Below are positions 55,197-62,612 of a stretch of DNA of 64,000 nucleotides, one piece after another. How positions within the stretch are numbered: position 1 is the first letter of the stretch; each line of letters begins with the position of its first letter. This DNA comes from Cupriavidus agavae. Its GTDB lineage: Bacteria; Pseudomonadota; Gammaproteobacteria; Burkholderiales; Burkholderiaceae. The position numbers were made by a program, and so were the translations under genes. Where the stretch lies: assembly GCF_004217045.1 (NCBI RefSeq), contig NZ_SGXM01000001.1, positions 1,178,001 through 1,242,000 on the forward strand, written 5' to 3'. Below the pieces are notes generated by a model. It was not told the origin of the DNA. It did no database searches and saw only the letters and a list, made by a program, of their open reading frames with translations.

Positions 55197-56305
55197 ATCC
55201 GTTCCGCTATGTCCGCGTGGACACCGTTCCCGAGGCACTGGCCGCGATGGCTGGCATCCAGCTGGGCGAGGATGTCAACGCCCGCGCGCGCCCGTTCGCT
55301 GGCGGCACGAACCTGCTCGACCTGATGAAGGAAAACGTGATGCAGCCGGGCACGCTGATCGATATCGGCCGGCTGCCGCTGCGGCAGATCGATTGCCTGC
55401 CCGACGGCACGCTGCATCTGGGTGCGATGGCGCGCAATGCCGATACCGCCGAGCATCCGGTGGTCTGGGACCGCTTTCCGCTGCTGCGCGCGGCGATCCT
55501 GGCCGGCGCTTCGGGCCAGATCCGCAACATGGCCACCAACGGCGGCAACCTGCTGCAGCGCACGCGCTGCTACCACTTCTACGACGCCGGGGTGCCGTGC
55601 AACAAACGCCAGCCCGGCAGCGGCTGCCCGGCGGCGCGCGGCCTGGCCCGGCAGCACGCCATCCTTGGTGCCAGCCCGGATTGCATCGCCACGCACCCCT
55701 CGGACATGTGCGTGGCGCTGGCCGCGCTCGACGCCACGGTGCACGTGGAATCGGTGCGCGGGCCGCGCGAGATTCCGATGACCGCGTTCCACCGCCTGCC
55801 CGGGGACCGGCCCGACATCGACACGGTGCTGCAGCCGGACGAACTAATCACGCATATCAGCGTGCCGCCGAACCCGTACGCGGGCCATAGCGCGTATCTG
55901 AAGGTGCGCGAGCGGGCGTCTTATGCGTTTGCGCTGGTGTCGGTGGCGGCGGCGCTGGAGATCGGCGCGGACGGGCTGATCGCCAGCGCCCGCCTGGCGC
56001 TCGGCGGCGTGGCGCACAAACCGTGGCGCGACCCTGACGCCGAGGCGCTGCTGGCCGGCAAGCCCGCCACCGAAGCAAGCTTCGCCGAAGCCGCCGCGCT
56101 GGTGCTGCGCGAGGCGCGGCCCTGGGGTGGCCCGGCGCTGCCCGAAAGCACGCCCGGCAATGCGTTCAAGATTCCGCTGGCCCAGCGCGCCATCGTGCGG
56201 GCGCTGGAAATGGCCGCTGCCGGCATCCTGACCAATACCGGGCAGGACGCCTTTGCGAACGACCCGACGTGGAACGACGGGAACGAGGGGATGCATCATG
56301 ACTGA
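55193..56305 (+). CDS. paoB: Aldehyde oxidoreductase FAD subunit PaoB-like
   Basis: The 370-aa subunit has the FAD-binding FAGGTNLLDLMKENV and ATNGGNLLQRTRC. Cys126, Cys136 and Cys145, with one further downstream, match the extra [4Fe-4S] site that distinguishes PaoB from other xanthine-oxidase-type FAD subunits. It overlaps paoA (ATGA) and paoC (8 bases), consistent with a three-subunit enzyme. Confidence 0.92.
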   Translation: MNPFRYVRVDTVPEALAAMAGIQLGEDVNARARPFAGGTNLLDLMKENVMQPGTLIDIGRLPLRQIDCLPDGTLHLGAMARNADTAEHPVVWDRFPLLRAAILAGASGQIRNMATNGGNLLQRTRCYHFYDAGVPCNKRQPGSGCPAARGLARQHAILGASPDCIATHPSDMCVALAALDATVHVESVRGPREIPMTAFHRLPGDRPDIDTVLQPDELITHISVPPNPYAGHSAYLKVRERASYAFALVSVAAALEIGADGLIASARLALGGVAHKPWRDPDAEALLAGKPATEASFAEAAALVLREARPWGGPALPESTPGNAFKIPLAQRAIVRALEMAAAGILTNTGQDAFANDPTWNDGNEGMHHD

Positions 56306-58592
56306 CACCACGCTGGCACCGTTCGAGATCGACCAGCAGCCACTGGCCCCGCCGGGCACCGGCCGGGCCGGCATTGGCACGCCGGTACCCCGCATCGACG
56401 GCGAGGCCAAGGTCACCGGCGCGGCCCGCTACGCCGCCGAGCATCCGGTGCCGGACCTGTGCTATGGCGTGGTGGTCAACAGCACGATTGCGCGCGGCCG
56501 CATCGTACGGATCGACAGCGAGGCGGCGCGCGCCGTGCCCGGCGTCATCGACGTGCTGACCCACGAGAACCGGCCCCCAATGCGCTCGATGCGGCTGTTC
56601 TACAAGGACATGACCGCGCCGGCCGGCATGCCGCTGCGCCCGCTGCACGACGACGCCATCGGCTACAGCGGCCAGCCCGTGGCGCTGGTGGTGGCCGAGA
56701 CCTTCGAGGCCGCGCGCCACGCCGCCGCGCTGGTGCACGTGGAATACGAGGAAAAGCCGCACGAGACCCACCTGCTGGCGCGCCGCGACGACGCCCACGA
56801 CCCGGGCGGTTTCAAGGCCGGCTTCTCGAAGCCGCCCAAGCCCAAGGGCAACCCCGACGCGGCCTTCGCGCAGGCCGAGCTGACCGTCGATGCCGAGTTC
56901 TACGCCGGTGCCGAACACCACAATCCGATGGAGATGCACGCCAGCACGGTCATCCGCGACGCGCGCGGGCACCTGACGATCTACGACAAGACGCAGGGTT
57001 CGCAAAATTCGCGCTGGATGGTGTCGCGCGTGTTCGGCCTGCCCAAGCGCAAGGTGACGGTGCGCAATCCGTTCGTGGGCGGCGCGTTCGGCTCGGGGCT
57101 GCGGCCGCAGTACCAGTTGCTGCTGGCCGTGATGGCCTCGCTGCAACTGAAGCGCTCGGTGCGGGTGGTCATGACGCGCCAGCAGATGTTCACGTTCGGG
57201 CGCCGCCCCGAAACCTGGCAGCGGATACGGCTGGGCGCCACGCGCGACGGCCGGCTGACCGCGCTGATCCACGAAGCCGTGGCCGAGACCTCGCGCGACG
57301 AGGACTACGTGGAAGTGGTGGTGAACTGGTCAGGGCAGCTCTACGCCTGCGACAACCTCCGCTACGTCTACAAGGTGGTGTCGCTGGACCGGTCCACCCC
57401 GATGGACATGCGCGCGCCGGGCGCCGCCCACGGCGTGCACGCGCTGGAAATCGCCATGGACGAACTGGCGTACGCCGCCGGCATCGATCCGCTTGAACTG
57501 CGCCGCATCAACTACGCCGAGCGCGACAGCAACGCCGGCCTGCCATTTTCGACCAAGCAGTTGATGGAGTGCTACGCGCAGGGCGCCCGCGCCTTCGGCT
57601 GGAACGCCCGCCAGCCGGCGCCGCGCTCGATGCGCGACGGCCATGAACTGGTGGGATGGGGCATGGCCACCGGTACCTGGGACGCCATGCAGATGGCGGC
57701 CCGCGCCAGTGCCAGGCTGCTGGCCGACGGCCGGCTGGAAATCGGCTGCGCGGCGACCGATATCGGCACCGGAACCTATACGGCGATCTCGCAGATCGCG
57801 GCCGAGGTCATGGGCATGGCGCTGGAACGGGTGGTGTTCCGGCTCGGCGATTCAGACTTGCCGTTCGCGCCGATCGAGGGCGGGTCGTCCCATATCGCCA
57901 CGGTGGGTTCGGCCGTCCACGGCGCCTGCGAGAAGCTGCAGCGCCAGCTCTGGCGCCTGGCGCGCGAGATTCCCGAGCGGGGTTTCGACAAATGCGCGTT
58001 CGAAGACGTGGCGTTCCGCGACGGCAACATCGTCCGCGTGGACCGCCCCGAAACGGCGATGCCGCTGGAAGCCGTGCTGCTCTCGAAAGGCCGGACGCAC
58101 CTGGAAGTGCGCCACCTGCTGCTGCCAGACCTGCCGAAGCAGAAACAATCGGTGCGCGCCGTGCATTCGGCGGTGTTCTGCGAGGTCAAGGTGGACGAGG
58201 TGCTGGGCGCGATCCGGGTGACCCGGGTGGTCAGCGCCGTGGCCGCCGGCCGCATCGTGAATCCGCTGACCGCGCGCAGCCAGATCACCGGCGGCGTGGT
58301 CTGGGGCATCAGCCAGGCGCTGTTCGAGGAAACCCACGCGGACCACCGGCTCGGACGCTTCATGAACCACAACCTGGCCGAGTACCACATTGCGTCGAAT
58401 GCCGACATCGGCGACATCGATGTGATCTTCGTCGACGAAGACGACCGCATCGTCAGCCGCTTCGGGGCAAAAGGGGTAGGGGAGATCGGCATCGTCGGTG
58501 TGGCAGCGGCCATCAGCAACGCCATATTCCACGCCACGGGGAAACGGTTCAGGACCACGCCGATCACGGCGGACAAGGTGGTGAGCGCGTGA
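56298..58592 (+). CDS. paoC: Aldehyde oxidoreductase molybdenum subunit PaoC-like
   Basis: The 764-aa subunit binds molybdopterin cytosine dinucleotide and oxidises aldehydes. Marks are the opening GTPVPRIDGEAKVTGAARYA, GGAFGSGLRPQYQL, and the active-site Glu in GAKGVGEIGIVG near the C-terminus. It should work with PaoAB on aromatic or other aldehydes. No paoD/xdhC maturation gene is adjacent. Confidence 0.93.
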   Translation: MTDTTLAPFEIDQQPLAPPGTGRAGIGTPVPRIDGEAKVTGAARYAAEHPVPDLCYGVVVNSTIARGRIVRIDSEAARAVPGVIDVLTHENRPPMRSMRLFYKDMTAPAGMPLRPLHDDAIGYSGQPVALVVAETFEAARHAAALVHVEYEEKPHETHLLARRDDAHDPGGFKAGFSKPPKPKGNPDAAFAQAELTVDAEFYAGAEHHNPMEMHASTVIRDARGHLTIYDKTQGSQNSRWMVSRVFGLPKRKVTVRNPFVGGAFGSGLRPQYQLLLAVMASLQLKRSVRVVMTRQQMFTFGRRPETWQRIRLGATRDGRLTALIHEAVAETSRDEDYVEVVVNWSGQLYACDNLRYVYKVVSLDRSTPMDMRAPGAAHGVHALEIAMDELAYAAGIDPLELRRINYAERDSNAGLPFSTKQLMECYAQGARAFGWNARQPAPRSMRDGHELVGWGMATGTWDAMQMAARASARLLADGRLEIGCAATDIGTGTYTAISQIAAEVMGMALERVVFRLGDSDLPFAPIEGGSSHIATVGSAVHGACEKLQRQLWRLAREIPERGFDKCAFEDVAFRDGNIVRVDRPETAMPLEAVLLSKGRTHLEVRHLLLPDLPKQKQSVRAVHSAVFCEVKVDEVLGAIRVTRVVSAVAAGRIVNPLTARSQITGGVVWGISQALFEETHADHRLGRFMNHNLAEYHIASNADIGDIDVIFVDEDDRIVSRFGAKGVGEIGIVGVAAAISNAIFHATGKRFRTTPITADKVVSA

Positions 58593-58613
58593 ACGTGCCT
58601 GCCCGCTGTGCGT

Positions 58614-58645
58614 GCTTCCCTCTCCCGCTCGCGGTGGAGGGGAGC
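58614..58645. terminator. GC hairpin after paoC
   Basis: GCTTCCCTCTCCCGC with GCGGTGGAGGGGAGC forms an imperfect stem. It is a relative of the hairpins at 18072 and 27795 and probably ends the paoABC transcript. Confidence 0.55.
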
Positions 58646-58651
58646 ACACCA

Positions 58652-58804
58652 TCACCGCTCCCGCGTCGTCTCGATCCCCACGTCCACCACTCCATATGCG
58701 GTCACCCCCGACTGGCCATCGTCGTAGCCGGTCCGGCTGGCGCAGCCAGACATCGCGCCAAACAGCAGAAGCGCGCCAAGCGCGGCAACAAGTGACTTTT
58801 TCAT
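58652..58804 (-). CDS. Very small lipoprotein
   Basis: The 50-aa product is mostly a lipoprotein signal (MKKSLVAALGALLLFGAMSGC) with a short mature tail (ASRTGYDDGQSGVTAYGVVD). Similar tiny lipoproteins are common in Burkholderiaceae. It lies 28 bases downstream of the UdgX-like gene on the same strand. Confidence 0.65.
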   Translation of the reverse strand: MKKSLVAALGALLLFGAMSGCASRTGYDDGQSGVTAYGVVDVGIETTRER

Positions 58805-58832
58805 CGTGAACCTGCAAAAACGGTGACTGGAA

Positions 58833-60332
58833 TCACTCCGACGCCGGCCCGGCCGCAAAAGTTTCCTCCTCGGCCAGCCGCCGGGCCTGGGTCAATGCTG
58901 CCAGGATCTCGGCTTCGACGCTGGCGCGGGCGGCCGGATTGTCCACGCGCAGGGCATAGGACGGGTGCCAGGTTGCCACGATCCAGGTGTCTCCGAGCCG
59001 AATCGGGGTGGCCATCGCATCGCGCAGCCGTACTTTTTCGCGCACGACGGCGCCCAGCGCGGTAGCGCCAAGCGTGACGATGACCTTCGGACGTATCCGC
59101 GCCAGTTCCTGGTCGAGCCAGTGCGCGCAGGCTTCCACCTCAAGCTGGCCGGGCGTCTTGTGCAGGCGCCGTTTGCCGCGCGCAACCCATTTGAAGTGCT
59201 TGACGGCGTTGGTCAGATACAGACTGTCACGCGCGACGCCCGCCCCGCGCAGTGCCTCGTCAAGCACATTGCCGGCCGGGCCGACGAATGGCTCGCCCGA
59301 CAGATCCTCCTGGTCGCCGGGCTGTTCGCCGACCACCATGATCCGCGCCGTCTCGGGGCCGCGCCCCGGCACGGCCTGGGTGGCATGACGCCAGAGGTCG
59401 CAGTTCCGGCACTGGTCGAGCGAAGTGGGCGCGGGCCGAACCGGCAGCGCCTGTTCGGCATCGACCGCGACCTGTTTGCCGCGCATGCTGCCGACCGTCG
59501 CCGCCTGTCCCACGCGGCGGGCGCCGTTGCGCGCCTCGGCGATCATTTCGGGAATCAGCGCTGCTTCGGGCAGGCCCTTCCAGAAACGCACCGGCATATG
59601 CTGGTGCAACGCGGCCTCGTTGAGCCGGGCCGGGTTGAAGATGTTCTTGTAATAGGCGATCCACAGTGGCTCGATCTGGTCGGCGCCGGCCCGGAACGCG
59701 CTGGCGTCAGCCGGAGCGGGCGAGTAGCGAATGGTCTGGCCGTCCCACGTGGCCGCCCCGTCCGGCGTGCCGATCCACCACGTAGCCCCGCCCATCCGCT
59801 TCGCAAAATGGTCGGCCGCGTAGGCCAGCACGTCGTGGTCAGGCTCGTACCAGGCGAGGTACTTGGGCAAGTCGTCGCCGACGCCCACCGTCATGTCCGG
59901 GCGGCGCTCCTGAAACCGCACGTAGGCAATCATGTCGTGCTGGGCGCGCCGTACCGCCTTGGCCATCGCGTAAAGCCGCGCGCCATCTTCATCGGCGGCC
60001 GACGCCACGGAGCGGTCGCCATGCGCCCAGCGCCACAGCACGCGGTACAAAAACGCCCAGCGCTGCGCCGAGCGATGGTGCGCGGCGTCGCGCAGCAGGG
60101 CGGCCAGTTCCTTCGAAACCTTGACGTCCACCACGCCAGCGCCGGGCAACGCTGCCGGCGCGGCATCCACGCCGAGCGACAGTTGTCCCGAGGCTGCCGA
60201 CGAGGCAGCGCCTTGCGCATCCCAGGACACCGACTCGGGCGGCCAGCCCTGCGCCAGCGCATGCCGCGCCTGCTTGCGCCAGCCTGCATAACCGCCGTCG
60301 ACGCTCAGCACGGGCGCGGCAATGTCACTCAT
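58833..60332 (-). CDS. udgX: UdgX-like uracil-DNA-binding protein fused to DUF4130
   Basis: The 499-aa product has an N-terminal DUF4130 domain (residues ~60-230) and a C-terminal uracil-DNA glycosylase-superfamily domain (~295-480). Motif A is GEQPGDQED (335-343), motif B is HPS (456-458), and Cys308, Cys311 and Cys402 can hold the Fe-S cluster. Residues 387-391 read KRRLH; the equivalent KRRIH loop of mycobacterial UdgX carries the His that bonds covalently to uracil-containing DNA. This His (391) is present. It overlaps the radical SAM gene by four bases, so both form one SOS-controlled unit. Confidence 0.9.
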   Translation of the reverse strand: MSDIAAPVLSVDGGYAGWRKQARHALAQGWPPESVSWDAQGAASSAASGQLSLGVDAAPAALPGAGVVDVKVSKELAALLRDAAHHRSAQRWAFLYRVLWRWAHGDRSVASAADEDGARLYAMAKAVRRAQHDMIAYVRFQERRPDMTVGVGDDLPKYLAWYEPDHDVLAYAADHFAKRMGGATWWIGTPDGAATWDGQTIRYSPAPADASAFRAGADQIEPLWIAYYKNIFNPARLNEAALHQHMPVRFWKGLPEAALIPEMIAEARNGARRVGQAATVGSMRGKQVAVDAEQALPVRPAPTSLDQCRNCDLWRHATQAVPGRGPETARIMVVGEQPGDQEDLSGEPFVGPAGNVLDEALRGAGVARDSLYLTNAVKHFKWVARGKRRLHKTPGQLEVEACAHWLDQELARIRPKVIVTLGATALGAVVREKVRLRDAMATPIRLGDTWIVATWHPSYALRVDNPAARASVEAEILAALTQARRLAEEETFAAGPASE

Positions 60333-61543
60333 ATCAGCGCGAGTTGCTGCGGCGCGGGCGCCAGCGCCCGGCGCAGTTGCTCCGAAGATGGTTCGGCCAG
60401 CGCGGGCTTGTAGTCCTGCGTCACGACGAATGCCTTGACCGTATCCATAGCGCAGCGCAGCCGGATCAGGTCCTGGTAGCGGATGGCCCGCGTACGTCGT
60501 AATTCCGCCAAACGCTTGGCGTTGCGCATGCCGATGCCAGGCACGCGGGCGATCAGCCGCTGCGGCGCGCGGTTCAGGTCAACCGGGAACGACTCCCGAT
60601 GGGCCAGCGCCCAGGCCAGCTTCGGGTCGATATCGAGCGGCAGCGCGCCGTCTTTCTGGAACAGTTCCTCGGCCCGGAATCCATAGCCGCGCAGCAGGAA
60701 ATCGGCCTGGTACAGCCGGTGCTCGCGCAGCAGCGGCGGCGCCTGGGCGGGCAGGGCGGAAGGGCTGTCAGGAATGGGACTGAACGCCGAGTAGTAGACG
60801 CGCTTGAGCTTGTAGGCGCCGTATAGCGTCTGGGCCGTCTGAAGGATGGTGCGGTCGTCGGCCTCGTCGGCGCCCACGATCATCTGGGTGCTCTGGCCTG
60901 CCGGCGCGCGGGCCGTGGGCGGCAATTTCTCGACTTCGGCTTCCTCCTGGGCCAGCCGGATCGAACCCATCGCACGCTTGATCGTATGGACATTCTTCTC
61001 GGGCGCCAGCCGCTGCAGGCCGCCGTCGGTGGGCAGTTCGATGTTGACGCTGAGGCGGTCCGCAAACTGGCCTGCTTCGCGGATCAGGCGCGGATCGGCG
61101 TCCGGAATCGTCTTCAGGTGGATGTAGCCTCGGAACTGATGCTCCTCGCGCAACGAACGTGCCACCTGCACCAGTTGCTCCATCGTGTAGTCGGCGCTGC
61201 GGATGATGCCCGAGCTCAGAAACAGACCGTCGATGTAGTTGCGCCGGTAGAACTCCAGCGTCAGGTTGACCACTTCGGCCGGCAGGAAGCGGGCGCGCGG
61301 CACGTTGCTGGACCGCCGGTTCACGCAGTATTGGCAGTCGTACTGGCAGAAATTGGTCAGCAGGATCTTCAATAGCGACACACAGCGGCCATCCGGCGTG
61401 AAGCTGTGGCAGATCCCGGCGCCCGTGGTGGCGCCAAGTCCGGCACGGCCGACCGAATCGCGTGTGGGGGCGCCGCTGCTGGCGCATGATGCGTCATATT
61501 TCGCCGCATCAGCCAGGATTTCGAGTTTCTTGAGCAGTTCCAT
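60329..61543 (-). CDS. Radical SAM protein, putative DNA modification/repair
   Basis: The 404-aa product has the radical SAM cluster CQYDCQYC (Cys66, Cys70 and Cys73) and a C-terminal helix-hairpin-helix DNA-binding region (~320-362; APQRLIARVPGIGMRNAKRL). Proteins of this type are regularly encoded beside UdgX/DUF4130 proteins and are annotated as putative DNA modification/repair radical SAM enzymes; the reaction is unknown. The start at 61543 is ten bases from the LexA box. Confidence 0.87.
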   Translation of the reverse strand: MELLKKLEILADAAKYDASCASSGAPTRDSVGRAGLGATTGAGICHSFTPDGRCVSLLKILLTNFCQYDCQYCVNRRSSNVPRARFLPAEVVNLTLEFYRRNYIDGLFLSSGIIRSADYTMEQLVQVARSLREEHQFRGYIHLKTIPDADPRLIREAGQFADRLSVNIELPTDGGLQRLAPEKNVHTIKRAMGSIRLAQEEAEVEKLPPTARAPAGQSTQMIVGADEADDRTILQTAQTLYGAYKLKRVYYSAFSPIPDSPSALPAQAPPLLREHRLYQADFLLRGYGFRAEELFQKDGALPLDIDPKLAWALAHRESFPVDLNRAPQRLIARVPGIGMRNAKRLAELRRTRAIRYQDLIRLRCAMDTVKAFVVTQDYKPALAEPSSEQLRRALAPAPQQLALI

Positions 61544-61552
61544 GACGGGATA

Positions 61553-61597
61553 CTGTATGGATGTACAGTATTCTACGCGAGCGGTGGAATAGCGCAA
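61553..61597 (-). promoter_or_regulatory. SOS promoter with LexA box for the radical SAM-UdgX operon
   Basis: The perfect LexA box CTGTATGGATGTACAG (61553-61568) directly follows a minus-strand -10 TAGAAT (61570-61575). A weak -35 TTGCGC lies at 61592-61597. The operator covers the expected transcription start. Confidence 0.78.
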
Positions 61598-61684
61598 TCT
61601 CCAGTTTTCCTACTTCAAGAAATGGCGACCCTTGCTATGCTGAAGTGGAGATACCGCTACCAAAACTCGCAGAGGAGGGGAGAT

Positions 61685-62527
61685 ATGTGCCGTTGGCTGG
61701 CCTATTCGGGTCGTTCCGTACCGCTGGAAGCCGTGCTGTTCCAGCCGGAACATTCGCTGATCGACCAGAGCCTGAACGCCAGACTTGGCCATACCACGAC
61801 GAACGGCGACGGTTTCGGCGTGGGCTGGTACGGTCGGCATTCCGAACTGCCGTTCCGCTACCGCTGCCTGCATCCCGCCTGGAGCGACACCAATCTGCGC
61901 GAAACGGCGCGGGCGGTGCGGGCGCCGCTGTTCGTGGCCCACGTGCGGGCGGCTACCGGCACGCCGACACAGGAGACCAACTGCCATCCGTTCCGCTTCG
62001 GCCGATGGCTGTTTGTCCATAACGGCCTGATCCGCGAATACCCCCAGTTGCGGCGCGAGTTGATGCTGGCCGTGGCGCCACACCTGTTCCGCTGGATCGA
62101 GGGCTCGACCGATTCCGAGGTGATGTTCTTCCTGGCGCTGACCTTTGGCCTGGAACGCGACCCGCGTGGCGCCCTGGAGCAGATGGCCGGCCTGATCGAG
62201 GAAACGGCACGGCGCTGCGACGTGCAGAACCCGCTCAACATGACGGTCTGCGTAACGGACGGCAAGCAGATCGTCGCGGTCCGGTATTCGAGCGAAGGCG
62301 CATCGCGGTCGCTGTTCCACAGCACGTCGTTCCGCCAATTGCGTGCGCTATATCCGGACGACCCCCGCATCATCGCCGCCGGCGACGACGCCTTCCTGGT
62401 GCTGTCCGAACCGCTGATCGACGTGCAGGACGTCTGGGAGGAAATCCCCGAATCGACGATCCTCGTAGCCCGCAGCGGCGCCATCGAACGGCAGCGGTTC
62501 AAGCCGAGGCTGCCAGAGATGGAGTGA
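61685..62527 (+). CDS. Class II glutamine amidotransferase, YafJ-like
   Basis: The 280-aa Ntn-type amidotransferase begins MCRWLAYSG, so Cys2 becomes the N-terminal nucleophile after Met removal. Glutaminase-site segments NGDGFGVGWYG and HVRAATGTPTQETNCHPF are present. No synthase domain is fused. YafJ proteins are of unknown function. It is divergent from the radical SAM gene, with the LexA box between them. GAGGGGAG precedes the ATG. Confidence 0.87.
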   Translation: MCRWLAYSGRSVPLEAVLFQPEHSLIDQSLNARLGHTTTNGDGFGVGWYGRHSELPFRYRCLHPAWSDTNLRETARAVRAPLFVAHVRAATGTPTQETNCHPFRFGRWLFVHNGLIREYPQLRRELMLAVAPHLFRWIEGSTDSEVMFFLALTFGLERDPRGALEQMAGLIEETARRCDVQNPLNMTVCVTDGKQIVAVRYSSEGASRSLFHSTSFRQLRALYPDDPRIIAAGDDAFLVLSEPLIDVQDVWEEIPESTILVARSGAIERQRFKPRLPEME

Positions 62528-62571
62528 GGTTGGGGGGATGGCGGGATGGGGAGTTCGGGTGTCTGTTTTGG

Positions 62572-62599
62572 GGGTTATATTATTTAACATAATAACCAT
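62572..62599. repeat. AT-rich imperfect palindrome before the insertion sequence
   Basis: GGTTATATTATTT pairs imperfectly with AACATAATAACC. It is a sharp AT-rich patch in GC-rich DNA, 30-60 bases left of the insertion sequence, and may be the target region. Confidence 0.4.
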
Positions 62600-62612
62600 T
62601 ATTGACATGGTG

